From the NCBI RefSeq assembly GCF_029168945.1, contig NC_083605.1, forward strand, positions 21,899,280 through 21,963,279: 64,000 bases of DNA. Direction: 5' to 3'. The DNA is from Cannabis sativa (Eukaryota; Streptophyta; Magnoliopsida; Rosales; Cannabaceae). Below the pieces are notes generated by a model that worked only from the letters and a program-made list of their open reading frames with translations, did no database searches and was not told the origin of the DNA. Shown piece by piece: positions 38,339 through 48,819 of the stretch. How positions within the stretch are numbered: position 1 is the stretch's first letter; the number at the start of each line of letters is the position of its first letter. The position numbers and the translations under genes are program-made.

Positions 38339-40513
38339 AGTAAATCATTACCAAGGCTCTGAGGCCAGTTGTCATGGATTATTTTACCAGAATTTAGATT
38401 TACTACCATATATGTTGTTTAACATCCTAAATATGAATTTATAAAACAATAGAATTTAAACACATGTAAAGTTCAAGAAACCTTACATTGGTTGTAGCGG
38501 AATGATCTCTAACCCTTGTATCCTTTCTGTAGCAGAGTATCACCAGGATCTAAGCCCGATTCTCCTTCAGTTGATTGGATTCTTCACAGTCTTCCACTAT
38601 GATTGAGTACCAACTTGCTATGTGTGGGCATGTACTCTATCACTATAGGATTTGAAAATTGAAGAGAAAGAGAAAGAGAGAAGGATTCGAAATAGAGAGA
38701 GAAAGAGAAGGCTCAAATTTGAGTGAAGGCTAGTGAAAGATTAAGCTGTCAGTTTTGAGTCCATCACTATCTATTTATAGAAATCTTTCTAGGTTTAGGT
38801 TTGAATTATTTGACATTAAAAAATTAATAAATAAATGACAAAAATGAGCATTAGTGGCCGGTCATAGGATGTGGACCACCACTTGCAATTTTGTTATTTT
38901 TCAACTATTTATCCTATTCTTTCACAAATGTCATATTTTCCAATACAACCACTTAAATGTCAAAACTATTTATTTAATAATTAAAATTAATTATAAAAAA
39001 AAATTGCCATTTAACATATTTGTTAATTAGACTTAATAAAGTCTCTTAATTAACAAATAGACCCTAGAATCTCTTCTCTTTACAATTAAACCCTAGCTTA
39101 GTGAAAATTCATAAATAAGACATAGTCTAATTTAGAATTATAATTGATCAATTAAAATCAATTAACTAAGTCTTACAAGCAGTATTGTCTCAACTAGTAC
39201 GGGGACCATGGGCCTATATAATCGAGCTTCCACTAAGCAGATCTAGAATTTACCAAATGAATTCCCTAACTTATTAATTCCTTCATGCACCACTATGGAT
39301 TTGGAATTGCACTCTCAATTATATAGAATGATCTATACGTTCCACGATATAGATACGCTAAAAAAATTTAGATCGTTCTAATCCTAATAATCAAAGATCC
39401 TCTATAGATGATTTACACTGAGTAGGAACAAATTTACCGTTTCACCCTCAATGTATTTTATCCTTAAAACACTTAGGTGGTGTTTGGTTGGGAGGAATGA
39501 AAATATAGGAATGGGAATGAGAATGAGAATTGGAATAGGAATGGAATGGAATGGAATAAAATTTAAAATGCATACAAAAATTGATAAAAAAAATTATTAA
39601 ACTTTTTCAAATCTTGTATTGTAATAGTCTTTCCTTCCATTTTAAAATAGAATAGTCATTACACCAAAATGGTGGAAAGGCCATTCCATTGGAATAATAT
39701 TCCAATACTTTAAAATGCAACTAAACAAAGGAATGGATTGAAAATTATTTCTTTTCCATTTCATTACCTCCAACCAAACGCCTCCTTAACTTCCTATAAA
39801 TGATATTTCAGTAAACTAATATAATCACTGAAATAAGAGCTCTTCCATTTATCTCTATTAAGCCAAGCTCGAAGAAAATCATCATTTCACTTTTATGTCT
39901 AGATAGAAGCTATAGATTCCATATCTCTATTTAGCGCTCCCATGCAATTGTACTATCATGTTCCCAAGCTGTACGTTTGACCCAAACCAAATAGTAGCCT
40001 TTGACTAACAACTTAAAGAACACAAATAACACTCTTGAGATTGAACCTAACCATGTCAGGATTAAGATCTTTTGATCTAAGATCAACCAGTGATATTGAC
40101 TTAGAAAGATACAACGATAAGATTATAATATCTTTACTAAGATCAATATTGGTCTCAGCCCAATGTATACTCCATACATCTGATACTAGCGTACTTTACC
40201 AATGTTCTAGAAAGAGCATAACACTTATCCAATGTGTAAGTAAGCTTTATCGCTGATTATCACATTAGTGTAAATCCAGTGCACTGATGAATCATGAGAC
40301 ATTATCTTTTGAAGCATATAATCACAATTACCTTTCACTGTGTTGACATCACTGTAATTGTGAATAGCTATATGTTCTGGACTTAATAGAAATTGTATAC
40401 ATTAAACCATAAACATGAAAACTACATGTAAACGTAAATGACTTCTAATCTTCTATTGATAATAAATAAGATTATATTGAAATAGGTTTTATTTAAGGCA
40501 TAAAATCCCAACA
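38330..40513 (-). mobile_element. Truncated inverted Copia element E3 (LTR plus primer binding site)
   Basis: In reverse orientation this is a full E1-type LTR (40513 down to 38370). It is followed by the primer binding site (complement of TGGCCTCAGAGCC, 38355-38367) and about 25-35 bp of leader matching E1 16008-16035. It then joins LINE sequence directly. The rest of the element and its second LTR are missing. At the junction the bases CATGAAAGTA fit both the element leader and the LINE codons, so the deletion appears to use microhomology. The LTR holds a MITE. Confidence 0.8.
39476..39785. mobile_element. Harbinger/Tourist-like MITE inside the E3 LTR
   Basis: A 310-bp element with imperfect terminal inverted repeats: left GGTGGTGTTTGGTTGGGAGG, right end reading GGAGGCGTTTGGTTGGAGG in reverse. 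It is flanked by TTA on both sides (39473-39475, 39786-39788), the duplication typical of PIF/Harbinger. The related LTRs at this site lack the insert. It encodes no protein and contains short GGAATGGAATGG-type repeats. Confidence 0.85.
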
Positions 40514-41809
40514 CAACAACCTCTTCTTGATTATCTTGATCAAAGCAGACCTCACCCTGATCCCCAACTTCGTTCACCTCAGCATCACCAACGTGCACAG
40601 TGTGTCCTCCTCGTTTGACCCTTCGATGTACAGGGCATGGACTAACGCCATTAGCCGAGCAAATTCTTAATCGTTAGGGTCAATTTGTCGGTACTTCTGT
40701 TTAGTCCGCGCCACTTTCTTCTTCCTAGGCGAGTGCCTAGATGAAGGGTAATGAACGACATTGACTACTATTTCTGCTTCCACGACATGCCTCTTTGAAG
40801 GCTCCAGATCACCCTCAAGCAAAGTGTTCAGAAAGCCTGCTCAGACCATGTACATCCAAGAAGCAGGCAAGTATTGCCTAAGTCCTCGATTTAATTCCCA
40901 AAGGAATCCCTCGTACACATCACCACCAATACGATTTGGGTAGTAGTGGTGTTGCACGGAAGGTTTGAAAGGCTCTAATTCGTCACTTGTCACTTCCCAT
41001 TCGTTGAAGTTGGACGTTGAATTTTTGCTTGATGATGAAGAGGTTGCACGAAGCCTAGGCTGATCCTCGTAGAGTAACCGAAGAATGTCGCCGTCCACAT
41101 GGTTCTTACCTCTCTAGAAGTCTCCCGGGTTCATCTACAAAAGGAAAGGAAGGTAAGAACTGGACAACGTCATTGTTTCTTTTAAAGGCAAACAACTTCA
41201 ATACTCTGACCAGGCATATTTTAAAGATCGAAGGAAGGAAGCTTCGTCCTAATGATGAGGATCTCAATTCAAGGGTGTTCAAGAACTTGGGATAAGCTTA
41301 GAATTCACCAGAGGCACCGCGCAAAGCATATTTGAAGAAAATTTTCAAGAAAAACATGGGAATTTACAAGAATTTTACAATTATAGTTTGTGCGCATATA
41401 TTCAACATCAAAATCTAAATTCTAATTTAAGAAATGAAGAACATTCAAGTTATAAACCCTGATTTTTGTAGGAGACACTTCTAAAAGAGAATGCACGAGA
41501 TAAAAAAAGAAATTGCATAAAAGTCTAGAAACTTACTCACTGTAGGAGTTTGTTGAGAAGAAACTCGAGATGGAATTTATTGGTAACCTGTGAATATTTG
41601 AAGCTTTGAAGAAAGTTTGAATACTTGGGAGAGAAAATAATTTTGCTCTGATATTTTCAAGTTTTGAAACAGGTAAAAGAGTATAAATGAGTTCTATGAC
41701 ACCTTTTATAGGTTTTTGGAGGGGTGTTTTCATAATTCAACATCTCAAAATTTGGATTTTTTCCCAAAAATATGTAGAATCAGTACTCTTGGGGAGTACA
41801 ACCGTCATC
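40514..41809 (-). pseudogene. Unidentified decayed coding region between E3 and G1
   Basis: On the - strand an open stretch from 41098 (MDGDILRLLYEDQPRLRATS) runs to a TGA at 40841. The same frame then stays open past the stop to about 40670 (AGFLNTLLEGDLEPSKRHVV, then a basic RHSPRKKKVARTKQKYRQ) before a second stop. A further reading toward 40514 is acidic (EVNEVGDQGEVCFDQDNQEE) and is cut by E3. A serine-rich tract is visible. I do not recognise the family. It may be a host pseudogene or part of another transposon. The rest (41100-41809) shows no clear coding sequence. Confidence 0.35.
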
Positions 41810-41814
41810 ACATG

Positions 41815-43881
41815 TGTAATGACCGCTTTAGTAATTTGGATTAGTAAAGGCAATTAGCACTAATTTTTATTATTTTATTATTATTTGTGAATTAATTTAA
41901 TTGTGGACCCCAATATTTAGAAATAAATATTAGAGTTATAATTTCTCAATTCCGGAGATTTTATTAGACTCTAGGGGTATTCTTTAGCTTATATGTGAAA
42001 TATGTTATTTTTGTAATTTTTGCTCGGCGACAGCGGAAAATGCGATGGATGGCTAGATTGATCACATGGGTAAGTTTTAGAACCTTATTTCTTAGTGGGA
42101 AATATTTTAGAGAAAATAAAATATCGGGATTGAGCGGGGTTATGGAATTTGACCATTTTACCCCTAGCTTTTGGTTTATCCTAGTTTTATGTGTAAGGGC
42201 ATTTTAATCATTTAGTAAAATGGCTAGTGGGGGTTAGGTGGCAACCTTGGGTGATGACACCTATCTTATTTCAGCATAATTGAATGAAAGGAGGGGTTTT
42301 ACTTTGAAAGAAAACAATTAAGGAAAAGAAATTAAATTAGAAAAAAAAAATATCATTTCTCCTTTCTCTTTCTTGGTGTTCGGCCCTCTCAAACCAGAAG
42401 GAAAACCCAGCCAATTCATTATTATTTTCTGTGTTTTCAACCAAGGATTCAAGGAAGAACAATTAAGGTAAACCCTAGCTCCTTCCTTTTAAGTTTATGA
42501 AGTTGTATTTTGGTTTTAAGAGGTGATTTTGGGTTGTAGGGGCTGTTAGGGTTTGATGCTTGCATAGTTCGAATTCTAGGGCTTGTTTGGCTTAATTTTG
42601 GTTCATTGCAGCTGGTTTAGAGATTAATTGTAAGTTTTATGCAATTTTAAGCTTTGAGTTCAAAGCTTTGAGCTTTAATGGCAACTTGGATTTTGGTGGT
42701 TTGTTCTGTGAATTACTGGCTGGATTTTATTGTGTATACATTGAATAGGAGCTCTGGAAGGTTTCATTGCATTTGGAGGAGAATTGAGCAAGAAATGAAG
42801 GTTTTGGGAAACCTGGTGCAAACCGGCTAGCCGGTTTGCAGTGCCACAAAAACCAGTTAGCCGGTTTTGGCAAGGTTCCCCGGGCCTTTCATTTTCTCAA
42901 TTTTTTCCATTTCGATGCCTCAGTTGGGTGTTTCCCCATTTCCAGAGTTAGAATAACCCATTAAGAGCATAGCAGAACCTAGGGTTTTGGTTTTGGGTTT
43001 CCCGGGATTAGGGTTTTAATCATGTGACTTACCCGGTTTCAAAATGTGATTAGGGCATCCATCTACCACGAGATTTCCGTTCAGGTCGGCCAGCACACTT
43101 GAATTCGGAAAACAGGTAAGAACTGAATATAATATGTGATGTGATTATCTGAATGTATGTATATGTGTTTGCATATGCATGCTTAAATTGTGATTTGCAC
43201 TACCAACACTTGTATGGATATGATACAGAGTGCATTGGTATAGTAAGTGTTGTTGTTGTGAGTACGATATAGTGATACCAACACGGGTACAGGAAAGTAC
43301 TAAGGTGTGTGGTATATCACACAGTGGTACTCAGGGTACGGAGTAAACCCTACCAACACTCGTACAGTGAGGTACGTTGTGTATGTGGTATAGTGGTTGT
43401 ACCCTAGTGTTGAACGTTCATACTCATCTGTTAAGCTCTGTAAATAGGTGTATGGGCGCCTATTTACAGGTTGGAAATTATATGATATGTTATATGCATT
43501 TCTTACTGAGTCTGTCGACTCACAGTTCTGCTTCCCTGTGTAGGTAAAGGAAAGGCGAAGGCTGAACAAGAGTGAACCTGAGCTCAGATGGGATTGTACA
43601 TGTCAAGCAGCGCGACCTGGAGTGTTCGGTCTCGAGACATCTGGGAGTTGTATTTTGATAGTCGCTGTGCGACCAGTAATTTTGTGTATTTTGGAACATT
43701 AACTTTAAAAAGTTTGAAAACGGGATCACGGCACTTGTAAATATTTTATTATATTACAAAGTTTAATATTTAATGCAAACGTTTTAATTTGACACGTTTT
43801 TCAAGAAAATTCTTTGATTAGCAAAGATTGCACTATAAATTGAAAAAGCACTGTAGAGTGCCTTAGCATTAGGGTGTTACA
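41815..43881 (+). repeat. G1 5' LTR
   Basis: The LTR is 2067 bp, starting TGTAATGACCGC and ending GGGTGTTACA. It contains a 24-base perfect palindrome (42817-42840) and an 11-bp stem-loop CTGTAAATAGG / CCTATTTACAG (43438-43448, 43459-43469). A 6-bp stem TGAGTC / GACTCA lies near 43507-43522. Confidence 0.93.
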
Positions 43882-43885
43882 ATTT

Positions 43886-43897
43886 TGGTATCAGAGC
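43886..43897 (+). other. G1 primer binding site
   Basis: TGGTATCAGAGC, the exact plant initiator Met-tRNA complement, four bases after the LTR. Confidence 0.9.
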
Positions 43898-44153
43898 CGC
43901 CAGGTTTGTCTACCGATGCTTGCTAAGACATGTACAGTCTTCATCAGAGAAAGCTCGGTTCACGGTTTAGTAAGCCTTTACTTATTTAGTATTTTAAATA
44001 AATGTGAATGTGAAAGCATGTTAGGAAGCATATTAGATTTTAAGTAAGTATTTAAAAAAAAATTGTGTTGCCTTTAAGTCCTTAAGAGCGGTGTCAAGTT
44101 TTGATCGCTGTCTAACCTACCTGGCTTATGGATACGCAGGCTAAGTCCTATAA

Positions 44154-45788
44154 ATGGACGCCCCGTGAAACATAAAAAGTCAAGGTGATATGGTTGAGAC
44201 CGGGGGCGGTTAGAGGAATCCCCAAAATCCTCGTGGTCGCGGCCGTGGCCGTGGCAGAGCTCAGGGTGGTCGCCCCTTAAATCCACCACAAGCTCCTCTG
44301 GATTGGGAGCAAAGATTTGCGGAGATGCAAGATTGGATTCGCCAACAAGATGAAGAGATTCAGAGGTTGAGGCAGCAGGGTCCTCCTGTCGTGCCACCTC
44401 AAGTTGCTCAGGCCGTGGCAGTTCCAGCGGTGCCAGCAGAACAACCTGTTGTTGGCAACCGTATGGAGCCGTTGTATGAAAGGTTCTGGAAGCAAGCACC
44501 TCCAGTGTTTCTGGGAGGTCCTGATGTGATGAAGGCCGAGTAGTGGCTTTCAGTGATCGAGCGTATCCTCAATTTTATGGGAGTGGTTGGCAATGATCGG
44601 GTGACATGTGCCACTTTCCAGTTTTAGGAAGACGCTCTCGTGTGGTAGGAGTTGATAACCCTCACTCGGGACGTCACAGTGATGACTTGAGAAGAATTCA
44701 GGGAGTTGTTTAACTCCAAATATTACAACGAAGCAGTCCGCAGTGCAAAGCGGAAAGAGTTCACTGAATTGGTTCAAACTGAGGGCATGTCGGTTACTGA
44801 GTATACGACAAAGTTTGACCGTTTGGCCAAGCTTGCAGCGGGAATTGTGCCAACTGATTTCACTAAGAAAGAGAAATATTTGGCGGGTTTGAGTGCGAAG
44901 ATTAGACATGATTTAGTGATTACTACCACCGAGGCAACTACGCATGCAGAAATGGTCGAAAAGGCTTTGAAAGGCGAGGGTGCGGTGAAATTTCTTCAGG
45001 AGCCCCAGGTGACTCCGAGTGTTGGTGGAACCCCCACTGTTCCTACTCCTGTTTATGGTAGGGATGGTGGTGACTCCACCACTGACCAAAAAAGGAAAGT
45101 CACCCCAGTTTCTGGTGGCTCAGGGCAAAATAAGCGGTTCCGTGGGAACCAAGGCAGAGGTGGACGCCAGGGTTACTCTTACCCCGAGTGTACACGGTGC
45201 AAGAAACATCATCCGGGAGAATGTAACCGGAAGACATGCTTTCTATGTGGCATGGTGGGGCATTTCAAGAAAGATTGCCCCCAGGCAAAGAAAGAGGAGC
45301 CGAAAGCAGAAGCGAAACCGGTTCCTGCTCGAGTGTTCGCTATCACCCAAGCTGATGTTGCAGCCAGTCCTTCGGTTGTGACAGGTCAGCTTCCCGTAAA
45401 CAACTTATTGTTTACAGTATTATTTGATTCGGGAGCTACACGCTCATATGTAGCTACAAGAATAATTGATCTTTTGGGTAGGCCTTGTGATGTTTTAGAA
45501 AGAGGGTTTGGAACCGTAATGCCTAGCGGGGAATTGGTTATCTCTAATAGGCGCATTAGGTCTATGCCAGTTAGGATCGAAGATAGGGAGTTGAGCGCTG
45601 ACCTTATAGAACTGAAATTAATTGAGTTTGATATTATACTGGGAATGGATTTTCTGTCCAAGTATTCGGCCAGTATAGATTGTAAGCGGAAAATGGTGAC
45701 TTTTCAGCCGGAAGGAGAAGATCCATTTGTTTATGTTGGATCAGTTCACGGGTCTCGGATCCCGGTTATTTTTTTTATTAAGGGCTAG
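44154..45788 (+). pseudogene. G1 gag-protease, broken
   Basis: An Arg/Gly-rich gag N-terminus (RGRGRGRGRAQGG near 44220-44275) leads to the capsid region (LYERFWKQAPPVFLGGPD, then FNSKYYNEAVRSAKRKEF). The zinc knuckle CFLCGMVGHFKKDC follows (about 45238-45280), then an aspartic protease with DSGA (LLFTVLFDSGATRSYV, near 45430) and an ILGMDFL flap region. Stops at 44541 (TAG), 44625 (TAG), 44646 (TAG) and 44688 (TGA) break gag. From 44706 it is open to 45788, but the frame is lost at a run of eight T (about 45769-45776) before RT. The true start is uncertain; the ATG at 44154 is soon followed by a stop. Confidence 0.88.
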
Positions 45789-47368
45789 GGATTTACTATA
45801 CAATGGCTGTGTAGGATTTCTATCAGTGGTATTTGACTCCAGCAGACCTGAAACATTTGGGCCTGAGGTAGTCAGGGTGGTGAAAGATTTTCTTGACGTG
45901 TTTCCCGAGGAGTTGCCGGGATTGCCGCCACAGCGAGAGATTGATTTTGTAATTGATCTGGCACCTGGAGTCGAACCTGTTTCTAAAGCTCCATATAGGA
46001 TGGCTCCAGCAGAACTCAAGGAGCTTAAGTTGCAACTTCAGGGGATGCTCAACATTGGGTTTATTCGACCCAGTGTATCACCCTGGGGAGCTCCGGTTCT
46101 CTTTGTGAAAAAGAAAGATAAATCCCTCAGAATGTGTATTGATTATCGGGAACTAAATAAGCTGACAATCAAGAACAAGTACTTGTTACCCAGAATCGAT
46201 GATCTGTTCGATCAGCTTCAGGGAAAGATAGTGTTTTCGAAGATTGATTTGCGATCTGGTTATCATCAACTCAGAATTCAAGAGGAGGACATACCGAAGA
46301 CTGCTTTTACAACCAGATACGGGCACTATGAGTTTCTGGTAATGTCATTCAGATTGACTAATGCTCCTGCGGCTTTTATGGATCTTATGAATAGGGTATT
46401 CAAGAATTTCCTCGATAACTGTGTTATAGTGTTTATCGATGACATTCTTGTATACTCTCAGTCAGTAGAGGAGCACGAGCATCATCTTCGAATGGTATTG
46501 CAGCGACTTAGGATCACAAGTTGTATGCAAATTTCAAAAAGTGCGAATTTTGGTTGTCTGAGGTGTCTTTTCTGGGTCATATTTTCGGGAAGAATAGAAT
46601 TATGGTTGATCCAAACAAGGTAGAATCAGTGAAGAATTGGCCGAGGCCCAAGTCTGTAACGGAAGTTTGAAGTTTTCTCGGTTTAGCAGGGTATTATCGG
46701 TGTTTCGTCAAAGGATTTTCTAAAATTTCTATGCCCCTAACCGAATTGACCAAGAAAAATCAGAAATTTGTGTGATCAGATAAGTGTGAAACAAGGTTTC
46801 AGGAGTTGAAGCAACATTTGATAACAGCTCCGGTGTTAGCTTTGCCATCAGATCAAGAGAAATTTGTGGTTTATTGTGATGCATCGAGACAGGGTCTGGG
46901 ATGTGTTCTAATGCAAGCTGACAGAGTCATAGCCTATGCCTCTCGTCAACTGAAAGATTATGAGCATCGCTATCCAACTCATGACTTAGAGCTTGCTGCT
47001 GTGGTTTTTGCTTTAAAGATATGGCGACATTATCTTTACGGTGAGAAGTGCGAGATTTATACTAATCATAAGAGTCTCAAATACTTTTTCACCTAGAAAG
47101 ATTTAAATATGAGACAGAGAAGGTGGTTGGAGTTGGTTAAGGACTACGACTGTGAAATTTTGTATCATCCCGAGAAAGCCAATGTGGTGGCCGATGCTTT
47201 AAGCAGAAAAGGTCCCAGGCAGGTTTGTACCACGGTTATGATAGCCCCTCAAGTAGCTTCTGAAATGGTCAGTGCATGGATTGAGTTCGTGGTTGGGAAA
47301 TTGCATAATTTAACACTTCAGTCTGATCTGTTGGAGAGAATCAGAAAGGCACAACTAGAAGATCCTGA
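45777..47368 (+). pseudogene. G1 reverse transcriptase and RNase H, broken
   Basis: The reading after the T-run frameshift gives the Gypsy RT hallmarks: [57 protein letters not shown] and catalytic FIDDILVYS (near 46435). A one-base loss near 46513 shifts the frame. TGA stops follow at 46668 and 46773. RNase H is recognisable at 46806-47096 ([34 protein letters not shown]), with TAG at 47094, then the RNase H-integrase link [12 protein letters not shown]. The reading is interrupted at 47369 by an inserted solo LTR. Confidence 0.92.
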
Positions 47369-48819
47369 TGTTAACTCAAACTTTTAGATCTCCTTGTTTT
47401 GATGATTAACAAATACTTGATTATTATTTGTTACTAATGATTTGTTGATTTTGTAGCAAAATTAAAAGAGAAAATAAATAAATTGGTATTTTTACCAAAC
47501 TTTTGAAAGCAACCCTAAATGGATTCAACAAGCATATCAAGAGCAAAAGATTCATCAAGGGATCAACAACTCAAGACCCTATTCAAAAGAGGTCTTCAAA
47601 AGCCCAAAGACAAAAGCCAACCTGAAAGTCAAAGTCAAAGTCAAAAGTCAACTCTCAGGAAAAGTCAACATGGGATCAAAAACATGCAAATCAAGCTAGG
47701 AGGCTCATCTACATCAAGACTACTCAAAATCAAATGGTATAAATTTACTTTAGTCTTGTTAAAGTGATTTCCATAGCACACAAAGTTTTATAAATTTAAA
47801 TTTTGGCCCATTCACTAACTTGTGCAACAAGTTTTCCCACACGATAGTCCAAAATTTTTTTTGATTGAATTTCTAAATCACATTTTGTTTAACTAAGAGA
47901 ACAAAATTAGAATATTTGAAATCGGATAATCGAGTAAAGAGTTATGCACGTTTTAGCGCCGAAAAATGCAAGTTTTGAACCTGCCTGATTTTCGGCCTAC
48001 CTATTGAAAATAGGTAGTCCGTTTTTCACAGAAAGGTAGTCTGTTTTAAAATAGGTAGTCCGTTTTTCCCAGGATTCTTTTTGAAAAATGTGCTAACGGC
48101 TATAAACGGCTAGTTTTTGTTCCTACACTATATAAACTTGTTTTTCACTCAAAAATGTATGTTGGTTGAGCATTTATTTCAAATATCTAACCTATCTAAG
48201 TGAGATTAATGAGCTTCCAAGTTTGAAATCCCAACAAACACTTTTCACACACTTTGAGCCAAAATTTGATTTTACTCATCTTGAGTGTGCTTGCTTTTCA
48301 CTCTAGGTTTCCATTGTATCATCATATCTCTAGAGTGATTTTAGCTTGTAATATCAAACACATTTCCATATTGTGATTGAGGTGAGGTTGGCACCGGTAT
48401 TGTAAATAACCCGGTAATAGTGAGATTGACACTTCAACAATCCGAGAAAGAGGTTAATAGTCCTCGGGAGTGCGAAACTATTGTAAGAGGTTTGGAAATA
48501 CCTTGGTGAAAATTTCCCAGTTGTAAGGATTAGTCAAGCTCGTTAACTTGGCTCGATATTGGAACTCAAAGCTAGGTCCATAGCTTTGAAGACCAAGGAT
48601 GTAGGTGGCATAACTCTACCGAACCTTGTACAAATCGAGAGTTTGCATTTTCTAATCCTTAAACTCTTTACTTTACAAGTTTAATTATTTGTCTTAATAT
48701 ATTGCTTGCCATACTACTTGCTTTTATCTGATTAAGTGACTAATTGCATAACTTTGTGTTAAAAGTTTTAATTTACCGAAATTAGTTTAAATTTCCAATT
48801 CACCCCCCGCTTGGAAACA
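47369..48819 (+). mobile_element. Copia (SIRE-like) solo LTR inserted in G1 pol
   Basis: A 1451-bp segment starting TGTTAACTCAAAC and ending TTGGAAACA breaks the polyprotein just before the integrase zinc finger. It has a TATA box ACTATATAAAC near 48128, a TGATTAACAAAT phrase near the start, and the CCAATTCACCCCCC phrase near the end that is common in SIRE/Tork-type LTRs. I could not find a matching target duplication (CCTGA on the left, TATCT on the right), so the exact ends are tentative. No protein gene is present. Confidence 0.65.

Noticed and set aside
42817..42840. Palindrome with CTAG taken as a Helitron 3' end
   Set aside because: It lies inside an LTR with both element ends known, there is no flanking AT insertion site, and the same dyad is repeated nearby.
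47369..48819. Insert in G1 pol taken as an intron
   Set aside because: It has a TATA box and TG...CA ends and carries LTR-like phrases. Chromovirus pol genes do not have introns here.
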